A stretch of DNA of 40,180 bases, taken from a virus. The stretch is taken from positions 1-40,180 of IMG/VR virus record IMGVR_UViG_3300010883_022905; one strand, given 5' to 3'. The first letter of the stretch is position 1. Each line of letters starts with the position of its first letter. Below, piece after piece: positions 16,592 to 23,940 of the stretch. Below the pieces are notes generated by a model that was not told where the DNA came from, ran no database searches, and saw only the letters and a list, made by a program, of their open reading frames with translations. The position numbers and the translations under genes were made by a program.

Positions 16592-17213
16592 AAGTATTTG
16601 GCAAAATGCATGCACGGGTATGATAACAGACGAGTGTGATACATTAAAGATAAATTATACTTGTTTGACTAATTACAATTCAAATTCAGACAGTCCTATA
16701 TTTTTCGGTAATGTTAGAACAGTTGACTTAGAAGTAGGCGACTATGTTGATGAAAACATTAGTCTAGGTTTAGGGTTTTTAGATGAGTTGGGTGTCGGTG
16801 ATGTCCTCTTTGTTAACGGTTCAAGTAAATTTGCTTATTTTGGCGAGCTAATGACAAGATACTCAATTAAGAAAAATATTGAAGGTGTTATAATAAACGG
16901 CGCTACCCGAGACAACAACTACACTTTTGGTAAAGACTTAGATATACTTTTTAAGATAAAGACACCTGTTGATATCAAAGGTAGGGGCCGAGTAAAATCA
17001 GTTGATACAAGCTTGATTATAGATGGAAACTCAATTCAATCTTTTAGTTTTGTATTTGCTGATAGTGATGGTGTTGTTATTATTAATAACAAAGATTTAA
17101 ACGTTGTTCAAAATGCTGTAAAATCTATAATAAAAAAAGAAAAAACTATAATTGAGGCAATTGAAAACAATGTTTCAATTAAGGACATAATTGATAATTT
17201 TAAATCATTTTAG
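16575..17213 (+). CDS. RraA/HMG-aldolase-family protein
   Basis: A 212-residue protein with the RraA-like fold: GVGDVLFVNGSSKFAYFGEL, then EGVIINGATRDNN with R112 and D113, and later VFADSDGVVII. The Arg-Asp pair and the Gly-Glu loop are the family's pyruvate- and metal-binding elements in 4-hydroxy-4-methyl-2-oxoglutarate aldolases. Other members regulate RNase E or have no known reaction. Here it closes a cassette that makes 2-keto-3-deoxy acids, which are pyruvate aldol products, so an aldolase role in making or recycling such an acid is plausible but unproven. Confidence 0.75.
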   Translation: MENFNRSIWQNACTGMITDECDTLKINYTCLTNYNSNSDSPIFFGNVRTVDLEVGDYVDENISLGLGFLDELGVGDVLFVNGSSKFAYFGELMTRYSIKKNIEGVIINGATRDNNYTFGKDLDILFKIKTPVDIKGRGRVKSVDTSLIIDGNSIQSFSFVFADSDGVVIINNKDLNVVQNAVKSIIKKEKTIIEAIENNVSIKDIIDNFKSF

Positions 17214-17226
17214 AAAAGGAAAAAAT

Positions 17227-18081
17227 ATGAAAATAGGGATTGTAGGTAATGGGTTTGTAGGCTCAGCAATTATGCATGGCTTTATCTTGCATACTGACGA
17301 CATAATGATTTATGATAAAGACCCGAAGCGGTCTACACATAGTTTAGGTGAATTGGTTTTACATTCAGACGTTGTATTTATTTGCGTCCCAACACCGATG
17401 TTCGAGTCGGGAGAATGTGATCTTTCAATTGTCGAGGGTGTTGTTGATGAAATAATGAACAACTATCCTCTCACACATAGACGTAAAAATCAAGTACTGG
17501 TAATTAAATCAACTGTTGTTCCTGGCACAACTGAGAATTTAGCAGCAAAATACCCTGAAATGAATTTTGTTTTTAATCCTGAGTTTTTAACTGAGCGGAA
17601 AGCAAGGTTAGACTTTATAAACACATCTAGGATTGTATTGGGTGGTAATGATAAAGCTTCATTGCGTAAGGTCGAAGATTTGTATAGATTAAGGTTTCCA
17701 TATACAAACATTATAAAAACAGATTTTGGAACTGCACAGTTAATTAAGTACATGGCAAATTGTTTCTTTGCGACTAAAGTTTCTTTTATGAATGAAATGT
17801 TTCAGATTTGTGAAGCAATAAACGGTAATTGGGATGATGCGCTTGAAGGTTTTATTACTGACGGGAGGATTGGAAATTCTCATATTGATGTTCCGGGTCA
17901 TGACGGAGATTTTGGTTTTGGAGGTAAGTGTTTCCCTAAAGACTTGAATGCAATGATTAAGAAAACAGAATCACTTGGCATCAAGGCCAGTGTTATGAAG
18001 GGCGCATGGGAGAAAAATAAAGAAGTAAGGCGTGACTTAGACTGGTATGACATACCCGGCGCGGTTAGTAAAAATGATTAG
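17227..18081 (+). CDS. ugd: Short UDP-glucose/GDP-mannose dehydrogenase lacking the C-terminal domain
   Basis: A 284-residue protein. The NAD-binding start KIGIVGNGFVGSAI, the FICVPTPM strand, STVVPGTT, NPEFLTER and the catalytic C235 in GFGGKCFPKDLNAM all mark a nucleotide-sugar 6-dehydrogenase. Usual family members run about 390-450 residues and have a C-terminal nucleotide-binding domain; only 49 residues follow the catalytic cysteine here. The next gene starts inside this one, so no lost remainder lies downstream. The ATG at 17227 follows an AAAAGGAAA ribosome site. The expected product is a UDP-hexuronic acid if the short form is active. Confidence 0.85.
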   Translation: MKIGIVGNGFVGSAIMHGFILHTDDIMIYDKDPKRSTHSLGELVLHSDVVFICVPTPMFESGECDLSIVEGVVDEIMNNYPLTHRRKNQVLVIKSTVVPGTTENLAAKYPEMNFVFNPEFLTERKARLDFINTSRIVLGGNDKASLRKVEDLYRLRFPYTNIIKTDFGTAQLIKYMANCFFATKVSFMNEMFQICEAINGNWDDALEGFITDGRIGNSHIDVPGHDGDFGFGGKCFPKDLNAMIKKTESLGIKASVMKGAWEKNKEVRRDLDWYDIPGAVSKND

Positions 18082-19000
18082 CGTTGTTACGGGCGGTTGC
18101 GGATTTATCGGTAGTCACATAGTAGATAAATTAATATTATTAGGGCATGAAGTCCGTGTTATTGATGATTTATCAGCACAAGAAAATGAAAGTTTTTATT
18201 ATAATATAAAAGCCCAGTATTTGTGTAAGGATATAGCTAAGGATGATTGTAGCTCCATTTTTAAAAATACTGATTATGTTTTTCATCTTGCAGCTAGAAG
18301 CAGAATTCAGCCGACTATAGGTTCGCCTAATGAGTGCTTCGAGGTCAATGTTGTAGGCACACAGAGGGTACTAGAATGGTCTAGGTTGAACTCTGTAAAA
18401 AGAGTAGTATATTCAGGTACGTCTTCCCTTTATGGTCACCAGAATCCAATACCGTTTGCACCGAATATGCCTTCAGACTGTTTAAATCCATACTCGATGT
18501 CAAAATGGATGGGCGAGCAAGTTTGTAAACTTTATAACCAACTTTACGGAGTACCAAGTATTGTACTTAGATATTTTAATGTATACGGGCCTAGAGAGCC
18601 TATTAAGGGTGAATATGCACCTGTCATTGGATTGTTTAAAAGACAAAATAAACGTGGAATCCCAATGACAATTGTTGCACCCGGAGATCAAAGAAGAGAC
18701 TTTACTTATATAGATGATGTTATCGAGGCAAATATTTGTGCAATGAATTCATCAGTTATTGATATCCCATACAAGATATACAACGTAGGGACAGGTAAAA
18801 ACTATTCTATGTACGAATTAGCTGAAATGATATTAAAAGGTTCAACATCTAGTGATAATATGCAGGAAGGACAAAAAATAGAAGTTATTGACCCAAGACC
18901 GGCTGAAGTTAAAGAAACATTAGCTGATATTAGAGAGACGATAAAAGATTTAGATTGGTTGCCGAAACATAGCTTGAAGGATAAAATAAATGCCTACTGA
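18074..19000 (+). CDS. Extended SDR sugar epimerase/dehydratase (UDP-glucose 4-epimerase-like)
   Basis: A 308-residue extended short-chain dehydrogenase. The NAD loop is TGGCGFIGSH near residue 6, HLAARSRI follows, then the catalytic SGTSSLYG serine region and NPYSMSKWMGE with the Tyr-x3-Lys pair. RRDFTYIDDV and YNVGTGKNYSM are standard for nucleotide-sugar epimerases. It overlaps the dehydrogenase gene by 8 bases, so a two-step pathway such as UDP-hexose oxidation followed by C4 epimerisation is likely. The exact substrate (UDP-Glc, UDP-GlcNAc or their uronic acids) cannot be read. Confidence 0.88.
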   Translation: MISVVTGGCGFIGSHIVDKLILLGHEVRVIDDLSAQENESFYYNIKAQYLCKDIAKDDCSSIFKNTDYVFHLAARSRIQPTIGSPNECFEVNVVGTQRVLEWSRLNSVKRVVYSGTSSLYGHQNPIPFAPNMPSDCLNPYSMSKWMGEQVCKLYNQLYGVPSIVLRYFNVYGPREPIKGEYAPVIGLFKRQNKRGIPMTIVAPGDQRRDFTYIDDVIEANICAMNSSVIDIPYKIYNVGTGKNYSMYELAEMILKGSTSSDNMQEGQKIEVIDPRPAEVKETLADIRETIKDLDWLPKHSLKDKINAY

Positions 19001-19451
19001 TTATTTAAATCAAGATCGTAAATCAATAGTAAAAAGAATAGGTTTAGTTGCCGGAAATTTTGATGTAATTCATCCCGGGTACGTAAGATTGTTTGAGGAC
19101 GCAAAAGAAAACGCATGTAATTTTCTAGTTGTTGCGCTACAAGGCGATCCCACAATAGAAAGACCTTACAAGTGCAAACCTGTCCAAAGTGTAGAAGAAC
19201 GTGAGTATATTCTTCGTTCTATTAGACATGTTGACGATATTGTTCATTATAACACTGAAAAAGAATTACTCGATATTGTTATAAATTTAAATCATTCTGT
19301 GAGGATTGTTGGGAGTGATTACAAGGATCTTGACTTTACAGGAAAAAAGCATGAAAAAGAAATTTACTACCATAATAGAAATCATAAATATTCATTAACT
19401 GATTTAAAAAAGAGAATAACTGAGCAGATGTTAGCGCAAGATAAAGATTGA
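18990..19451 (+). CDS. TagD/HldE-like nucleotidyltransferase
   Basis: A 153-residue cytidylyltransferase-like protein. GNFDVIHPGY at 22-31 occupies the position of the GxFDxxHxGH signature, and FLVVALQGDPTIERP, VEEREYILRSI, IVGSDYKDLDFTG and the final HKYSLTDLKKRI follow the glycerol-3-phosphate cytidylyltransferase pattern. The second His of HxGH is a Tyr here (Y31). The family makes CDP-glycerol, ADP-heptose or related activated alcohols. It overlaps the epimerase gene by 11 bases and is the last gene of the glycan run before the first sizeable gap. Confidence 0.8.
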   Translation: MPTDYLNQDRKSIVKRIGLVAGNFDVIHPGYVRLFEDAKENACNFLVVALQGDPTIERPYKCKPVQSVEEREYILRSIRHVDDIVHYNTEKELLDIVINLNHSVRIVGSDYKDLDFTGKKHEKEIYYHNRNHKYSLTDLKKRITEQMLAQDKD

Positions 19452-19508
19452 TATATACGTGTTATTAATGTAAAAATGACCAAATTTATGTTAAAATAAG
19501 TATAAATT
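19448..19508 (+). promoter_or_regulatory. Candidate promoter region before the nuclease gene
   Basis: The gap 19452-19529 is one of only three over 60 bases in the window. It holds TTGATA at 19448-19453 and TAAAAA at 19471-19476 with a 17-base spacer, a fair sigma-70-like match. TATAAATT at 19501-19508 resembles the T4 late box TATAAATA. In such AT-rich DNA, chance matches are common, so either element is tentative. A GAAGGTG ribosome site follows, just before the ATG at 19530. Confidence 0.35.
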
Positions 19509-19529
19509 AACATAACATGAAGGTGCAAA

Positions 19530-20372
19530 ATGAGTAACGAAACTGCGTTTCCCACAGGGAAACCTCACATATCTTTTTCTGAAGTTAAACAATGGAAAGA
19601 GTGTCCTTATAGACACAAACTAGTATATATCGATAAAATTGATACATTCGAACCCTCACCTTATCTTCATTTCGGAACAGCTGTTCACGAAGGCTGTGAG
19701 ACACTTCTAGAGAATCGAAGCGTCGACCGTGATAAAATAATAGGGGTAATGAAAGAAGAGTGGCAGAATGCTGGATATGAAAACCCAGCGTGGTATTCTA
19801 AGCAACCCGGATGGTATAAGCACCAACCTGTCGAAGTTTGGGAATCCTGGGCAAATAATATGTGGGATGAGGTTTTAGACTTTTTAGATAAAGAACTTCC
19901 AGACTGGGAATGCTTTGAGGCTGAGGAAAAACTTTATGAAGTAATTGATGATATAAAAAATCCACTCAGTTTCAAAGGGTTTATTGACGGTGTACTTAAA
20001 GTTCCAAAGAGAAGAGGTAAAGGATATGAGTACTGGATTATTGACTGGAAAACAGCTGGCGCTTGGGGTTGGAGAAGAGACAAGAAGCAAGACTTAGGAA
20101 TGACTGCACAATTAATTTTATACAAACACTTTTGGGCAAAAAAGCACAATATAGATCTAAAAGATGTACGCTGTGGTTTTGTTTTACTGAAAAGAGGTGG
20201 AAAAAAAGGAAAAGTGTGCGAGTTAGTAAAAGTGTCAGTAGGACCGAAAACTTATGAAAAAGGTGTTAAGCTAATGAGGAGCATGATAAGTTCAGTTGAA
20301 AAAGGAATGTGTATAAAAAATAGAAATAGTTGCAAGTTTTGTCAATTTTATCAGACAAAACACTGTACATAA
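19530..20372 (+). CDS. PD-(D/E)XK nuclease, Cas4/RecB-like with four cysteines
   Basis: A 280-residue nuclease. ISFSEVKQWKECPYRHKL near the start, the GTAVHEG helix, KGFIDGVLKV and WIIDWKTA give the His, Asp and D-x-K active-site pattern of the PD-(D/E)XK family. Cysteines C25, C268, C271 and C279 match the split four-cysteine arrangement that binds an Fe-S cluster in Cas4 and AddB. It probably acts as an exonuclease in phage recombination or host-DNA breakdown. No CRISPR array or other cas gene is nearby. It is separated by gaps on both sides, so it may be transcribed on its own. Confidence 0.88.
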   Translation: MSNETAFPTGKPHISFSEVKQWKECPYRHKLVYIDKIDTFEPSPYLHFGTAVHEGCETLLENRSVDRDKIIGVMKEEWQNAGYENPAWYSKQPGWYKHQPVEVWESWANNMWDEVLDFLDKELPDWECFEAEEKLYEVIDDIKNPLSFKGFIDGVLKVPKRRGKGYEYWIIDWKTAGAWGWRRDKKQDLGMTAQLILYKHFWAKKHNIDLKDVRCGFVLLKRGGKKGKVCELVKVSVGPKTYEKGVKLMRSMISSVEKGMCIKNRNSCKFCQFYQTKHCT

Positions 20373-20377
20373 TTTTG

Positions 20378-20406
20378 TTTACACAATTACTTTAATGTAT
20401 AAAATA
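20378..20406 (+). promoter_or_regulatory. Candidate late promoter before the glycosyltransferase pair
   Basis: The 86-base gap 20373-20458 contains TATAAAATA at 20398-20406, close to the T4 late box TATAAATA. TTTACA at 20378-20383 is close to a -35 box but only 14 bases upstream; TTGTTT at 20375 has a 17-base spacing but a weaker match. A gp55-like late sigma factor encoded at 23188 fits the idea of late promoters. The call rests on pattern only. Confidence 0.35.
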
Positions 20407-20424
20407 GTGTTCAAAAGAACTATT
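20403..20424 (+). other. Small bulged hairpin, possible terminator or leader structure
   Basis: AATAG-TG-TTC pairs with GAA-CTATT around an AAAA loop, giving eight pairs with a two-base bulge, and CTTTGTTT follows. It could be a weak terminator after the nuclease gene, but it overlaps the candidate late promoter, so it could equally be a leader hairpin or chance. Confidence 0.3.
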
Positions 20425-20458
20425 CTTTGTTTAAGACAATATATTACAGGGTGAGTAA

Positions 20459-21712
20459 ATGACTGAAGATGGAAAATTTAAAGTACTAGTACTTTCTGAT
20501 CATGCATTATCAACGAGTGGAGTGGGTACACAGACAAGGCACTTGATAGAAGGTTTGTTGGAAAAAAAATGCTGGTCTTTTAGGCAGTTTGGTGCTGCAT
20601 TAAAACATCAAGACTATAGGACAGTCGTAGTTAACGACGATTTTGTAATTAAGCCTATAGACGGTTTTGGTTCCCCAGACTTAATAAGAGTTACTTTAGC
20701 TACAGAGAAACCAGACTTGCTTTTTATCTTTACTGATCCTAGATTTTTTACATGGCTTTTTGATATCGAAGACGAGGTTCATCAAGTTTGTCCAATTGTC
20801 TGGTGGCATGTTTGGGATAATTACCCGTACCCTAACTTTAATGATTCTTACTATGAAGCAACTGATATGATTAATTGTCATAGTCATATGACTTATTCTA
20901 TGCTTAAAGAAGCTTATCCAGAAAAAACTAATTTTATTCCACATGCACTACCCAGTAATTTGTTTTTTCAAATGACTCCTGAGAAAATAAAAGAACATAA
21001 AATTAGTTTGCTTGGTAAAGATAGTGTAGATAATTTTGTTGGTATATGGGTAAATAGAAATGCTAAGAGAAAAAGACCGTCAGATTTACTGGATGCTTGG
21101 GCAAAATTTGTACAAAACTTAGAAAAGACGCATGGTCATAGAAAGGCAACATTAATAATGCATACTGAGCCATTAGATGGTGAAGGTCCTAACTTGTTTA
21201 AAGTAGCAGAAATGCTAGGAATTGAAAACAATGTTTGTTTTTCACGTGACAGGATAGAATTTGAAAAAATGAATGTATTATACAATGTATCTGACTTCTG
21301 TATTAATACTTCTTATGCAGAAGGTTTCGGCCTATCAACTTTAGAATCAATGACAACAGGTACACCTATTATTGCACCAAAAACTGGAGGCTTAACACGA
21401 CAAGTTGTTGATCATAGAGACGGTTCACATAATGGTGTTGCACTAGATGTAGACTTTAAAACACTTGTTGGAAGTCAATCAGTTCCATATATTTACGAAG
21501 ATTATGTGCATAATCATAATTTTGCAGGTGCAATGATGAAAATATTTGAAATGAGCAATACAGAGCGCAAGACTTTGTCAAGAAAAGTAAAGGCATACGC
21601 GAATGAAGAATTTAGTATGCAAAAAACCATTGATCTGTGGCACGAGTCAATGATCAAAACTATTGAAAACTTTACTAAAAATAGAAAAAATTGGAACATT
21701 GAGGAAATATGA
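20459..21712 (+). CDS. GT4-type glycosyltransferase
   Basis: A 417-residue retaining GT-B enzyme. The N-terminus LVLSDHALSTSGVGTQTRHL is the usual acceptor-side glycine loop. The C-terminal half has the E-x7-E donor motif in AEGFGLSTLESMTTGTPII, followed by the GG turn of KTGGLTRQV. Its nucleotide-sugar donor is unknown. It starts a new transcription unit after a gap and overlaps the second glycosyltransferase by 4 bases. Its place beside late genes, apart from the main glycan cluster, suggests a role late in infection, possibly virion or DNA decoration. It does not resemble the T4 DNA glucosyltransferases in any motif I can see. Confidence 0.88.
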   Translation: MTEDGKFKVLVLSDHALSTSGVGTQTRHLIEGLLEKKCWSFRQFGAALKHQDYRTVVVNDDFVIKPIDGFGSPDLIRVTLATEKPDLLFIFTDPRFFTWLFDIEDEVHQVCPIVWWHVWDNYPYPNFNDSYYEATDMINCHSHMTYSMLKEAYPEKTNFIPHALPSNLFFQMTPEKIKEHKISLLGKDSVDNFVGIWVNRNAKRKRPSDLLDAWAKFVQNLEKTHGHRKATLIMHTEPLDGEGPNLFKVAEMLGIENNVCFSRDRIEFEKMNVLYNVSDFCINTSYAEGFGLSTLESMTTGTPIIAPKTGGLTRQVVDHRDGSHNGVALDVDFKTLVGSQSVPYIYEDYVHNHNFAGAMMKIFEMSNTERKTLSRKVKAYANEEFSMQKTIDLWHESMIKTIENFTKNRKNWNIEEI

Positions 21713-22902
21713 TAAATAGAAAAAAAGTTTTATTGCGAGCACCGCTATTGACTAATAGTGGGTATGGTGTACATTCAAGACAGTTATTTACATGGTTACA
21801 CGGAAGACCCGACGTAGAATTAGTTGTAGAATGTTTACAATGGGGTAGAACAGCTTGGATGATTGACCAAGAACTAGAAAATGGTCTTGTAGGAAAGATA
21901 ATGGGTTGTTCTAAAGAATTTGATAAATCAAATATCGATATATCATTCCAGGTTCAGCTTCCTGATGAGTGGGACACAACTTTAGGTAAAATAAATATTG
22001 GTGTAACAGCACTAGTAGAGACAGACAGATGTTCTAGAAAGTGGGTAGAACAATGTAACAAGATGGATCATGTTGTTGTACCTTCTAAGTTTACAAAAAA
22101 CGTTTTAAGGCGTTCAGGTGCTGTAATAAAACCTGTTACTGTGATTCCTGAATGGTATAATCCACACTTGATTAATAAGAGTCAAGTTTCAAAAACATTG
22201 AATGACAGTAGATATGATATCATTAAAGAACCTTTTAATATTTTAATGATTGGCACTTTAACTAGTCAAGTAAAAGAAGACGATAGAAAGAATTTAGTAA
22301 ATACAATAAAATGGGTTTCAGAAGAATTTAAAAATAATGAAGATGTTGCAATCCTATTGAAAACTAATTTTGGAAAAGGTACTACGTTGGACAAGAAGCT
22401 GTGTAAAGAATACTTAAGTAAGCTCAAATCATCATTGGGCTTGAGTGCATTTCCAAAAATAAAGTTAATCCATGGTAACATGACTTCACAAGAAATCGCG
22501 GCATTATATAGTCATTCTAAAGTAAAGCTTTATGTGTCAGCTACGAGAGGTGAAGGTTATGGCTTACCTTTAATAGAAGCAGCTGTGACTGGACTTCCAA
22601 TCGTCGCAACAGGGTGGTCAGGACACTTACAATTTTTAAACAGAGAAAAATTTGGTTTTGTTGACTATACTATGACAGAAATTAGTGAATCTCGAGTAGA
22701 TGGTAGAATTTTTGAAAAAGGTTTTAAGTGGGCTGAACCATTAGAAGATAGCTTTAAGAAAGAAATTAGAAAAGTTTACGATGATTACAAAACAGCAAAG
22801 CTAAAAGCTCGTGATATGATGAAAGATATCAGGATCGAATTTAGCAGTGCTTCAATTAAAACTCAATATGATGAATTATTTGAAAGGTATTCTGAAAAAT
22901 GA
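21709..22902 (+). CDS. GT4-type glycosyltransferase (second of a tandem pair)
   Basis: A 397-residue GT-B enzyme. It opens with VLLRAPLLTNSGYGVHSRQL and has the E-x7-E donor motif in RGEGYGLPLIEAAVTGLPIV near residue 285. A VVVPSKFTKNVLRRSG segment is typical of family 4 N-terminal domains. It shares a general plan with the previous protein but little obvious identity, so the two probably act in sequence rather than being a recent duplication. It overlaps both neighbours by 4 bases. Donor and acceptor are unknown. Confidence 0.87.
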   Translation: MINRKKVLLRAPLLTNSGYGVHSRQLFTWLHGRPDVELVVECLQWGRTAWMIDQELENGLVGKIMGCSKEFDKSNIDISFQVQLPDEWDTTLGKINIGVTALVETDRCSRKWVEQCNKMDHVVVPSKFTKNVLRRSGAVIKPVTVIPEWYNPHLINKSQVSKTLNDSRYDIIKEPFNILMIGTLTSQVKEDDRKNLVNTIKWVSEEFKNNEDVAILLKTNFGKGTTLDKKLCKEYLSKLKSSLGLSAFPKIKLIHGNMTSQEIAALYSHSKVKLYVSATRGEGYGLPLIEAAVTGLPIVATGWSGHLQFLNREKFGFVDYTMTEISESRVDGRIFEKGFKWAEPLEDSFKKEIRKVYDDYKTAKLKARDMMKDIRIEFSSASIKTQYDELFERYSEK

Positions 22903-23216
22903 GTTTTGAAATAATACTTATTGGATTGTGTTGCTTATTCCTTTCTCTATCAATCTTTCTTGGCTGGAAACTTTATCAGTTTTCTATTATAATAATTAAT
23001 ATTGAAGATTCTATAGAAGAGTCTCTCGATATTTTAAACAAAAAATATGGTAAAATGAATGAAATACTTCAAAGACCTATATTTTTTGATTCTATTGAAG
23101 TTCGCCAAGTTATTGCTGATATTAGAGACTGTCATAATGCAATACTCGTAGTAGCTAATAAGCTTACAAAAAATATAGGGACGAAACGTGACGAGGCTGA
23201 AGAAAAAGACAGTTAA
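22899..23216 (+). CDS. Small membrane-anchored protein of unknown function
   Basis: A 105-residue protein with one hydrophobic segment at about residues 4-24 (EIILIGLCCLFLSLSIFLGW) and a charged, probably helical cytoplasmic or periplasmic part ending in KRDEAEEKDS. No cleavage site is clear, so it is probably a single-pass membrane protein. It overlaps the glycosyltransferase gene by 4 bases and the sigma factor gene by 29. No family is recognised. A role in lysis timing or membrane association cannot be judged from the sequence. Confidence 0.7.
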   Translation: MSFEIILIGLCCLFLSLSIFLGWKLYQFSIIIINIEDSIEESLDILNKKYGKMNEILQRPIFFDSIEVRQVIADIRDCHNAILVVANKLTKNIGTKRDEAEEKDS

Positions 23217-23940
23217 AAGATCAGAAAGTAAAACAAAGAAAAAGTTATACTTCGGAAAAGAAGCGCATAATGCAATTATTGCATATCAATCAACAGACTG
23301 TCGTAAAGAAAAAGAAAAGATATACGAAAAACAGATAAGACAATCTTTTCATAAACTAGTTGAAAATTTAATTTTTATTCATAGCTTTGCAAGAGATCCA
23401 GCTTCATTTCAAACTTTAAAATTTGATTGTGTAACGTTTTTGTATGAAACGCTAGAAAAGTTTGATCCTGCACGAGGATCCAAAGCTTTTTCTTATTTTA
23501 ACGTTTGCGCAAAGAATTTTTTAATTATCCAGTCAAACAAGAAAAATAAGAATGATCGTAGAAGTGTTAGCTTTGATGATTATGCAAACCTAAGTGCTAC
23601 TGATAAAAGAAGTATAGAAATATATAGTTACATGCCTTCGCCAGAATCTATATTAATTCAAAAAGAAGACCGCGATAGAATGTTTCAAGTATTAAAGATT
23701 ATCACTGGTAAAATAAATAATGAAAATGAAAAATTGTGTATACACGCAGTAACTAAGTTATTTAAGGATATTGATAGTTTAGAACTATTAAACAAGCGTG
23801 CAGTTTTTGTTTATTTAAGAGAAATCTCAGGTTTGAATCCAAAACAACTTTCAGTCGCAATGTCTAGCGTTAGAAAACACTTTAGAGAAATAGTTAAAAA
23901 TAATGATGAATATAAGTCTATGTTCAGGATGGGACTATGA
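23188..23940 (+). CDS. 55: T4 gp55-like late-transcription sigma factor
   Basis: A 250-residue protein with a sigma-70 region 2-like core at about residues 50-125: LVENLIFIHSF, then FLYETLEKFDPARGSKAFSYFNVCAKNFLI, which matches the helix that opens the -10 region and is diagnostic for T4 gp55 relatives. gp55 directs host RNA polymerase to TATAAATA late promoters with help from the sliding clamp and gp33. The start is a GTG at 23188 inside the previous gene, after an AGGGACG site; no in-frame ATG occurs nearby. The Lys-rich N-terminus may bind DNA. It overlaps the next gene by 4 bases. Confidence 0.87.
   Translation: MTRLKKKTVKRSESKTKKKLYFGKEAHNAIIAYQSTDCRKEKEKIYEKQIRQSFHKLVENLIFIHSFARDPASFQTLKFDCVTFLYETLEKFDPARGSKAFSYFNVCAKNFLIIQSNKKNKNDRRSVSFDDYANLSATDKRSIEIYSYMPSPESILIQKEDRDRMFQVLKIITGKINNENEKLCIHAVTKLFKDIDSLELLNKRAVFVYLREISGLNPKQLSVAMSSVRKHFREIVKNNDEYKSMFRMGL

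Noticed and set aside
17191-17226. Upstream-extended start for the dehydrogenase gene
   Set aside because: The extension runs into the previous gene, and the AAAAGGAAA site and the KIGIVGNG Rossmann start both favour the ATG at 17227. The same reasoning removes the extended starts at 182, 4967, 11248, 13999 and 18047.
17227-18081. Frameshifted full-length UDP-glucose dehydrogenase
   Set aside because: The downstream sequence encodes an intact epimerase from 18074 on, leaving no room for a lost C-terminal domain in another frame.
20063-20257. Alternative + frame inside the nuclease gene
   Set aside because: The nuclease frame carries the active-site and cysteine motifs; the alternative frame shows none.
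19530-20372. Cas4 of a phage CRISPR system
   Set aside because: The nuclease is Cas4-like in its cysteines, but no repeat array or other cas gene is in the window; such nucleases are common recombination enzymes in phages.
20459-22902. T4-type DNA glucosyltransferases
   Set aside because: Both proteins show GT4 E-x7-E motifs and general GT-B features, with nothing specific to the DNA-modifying enzymes.
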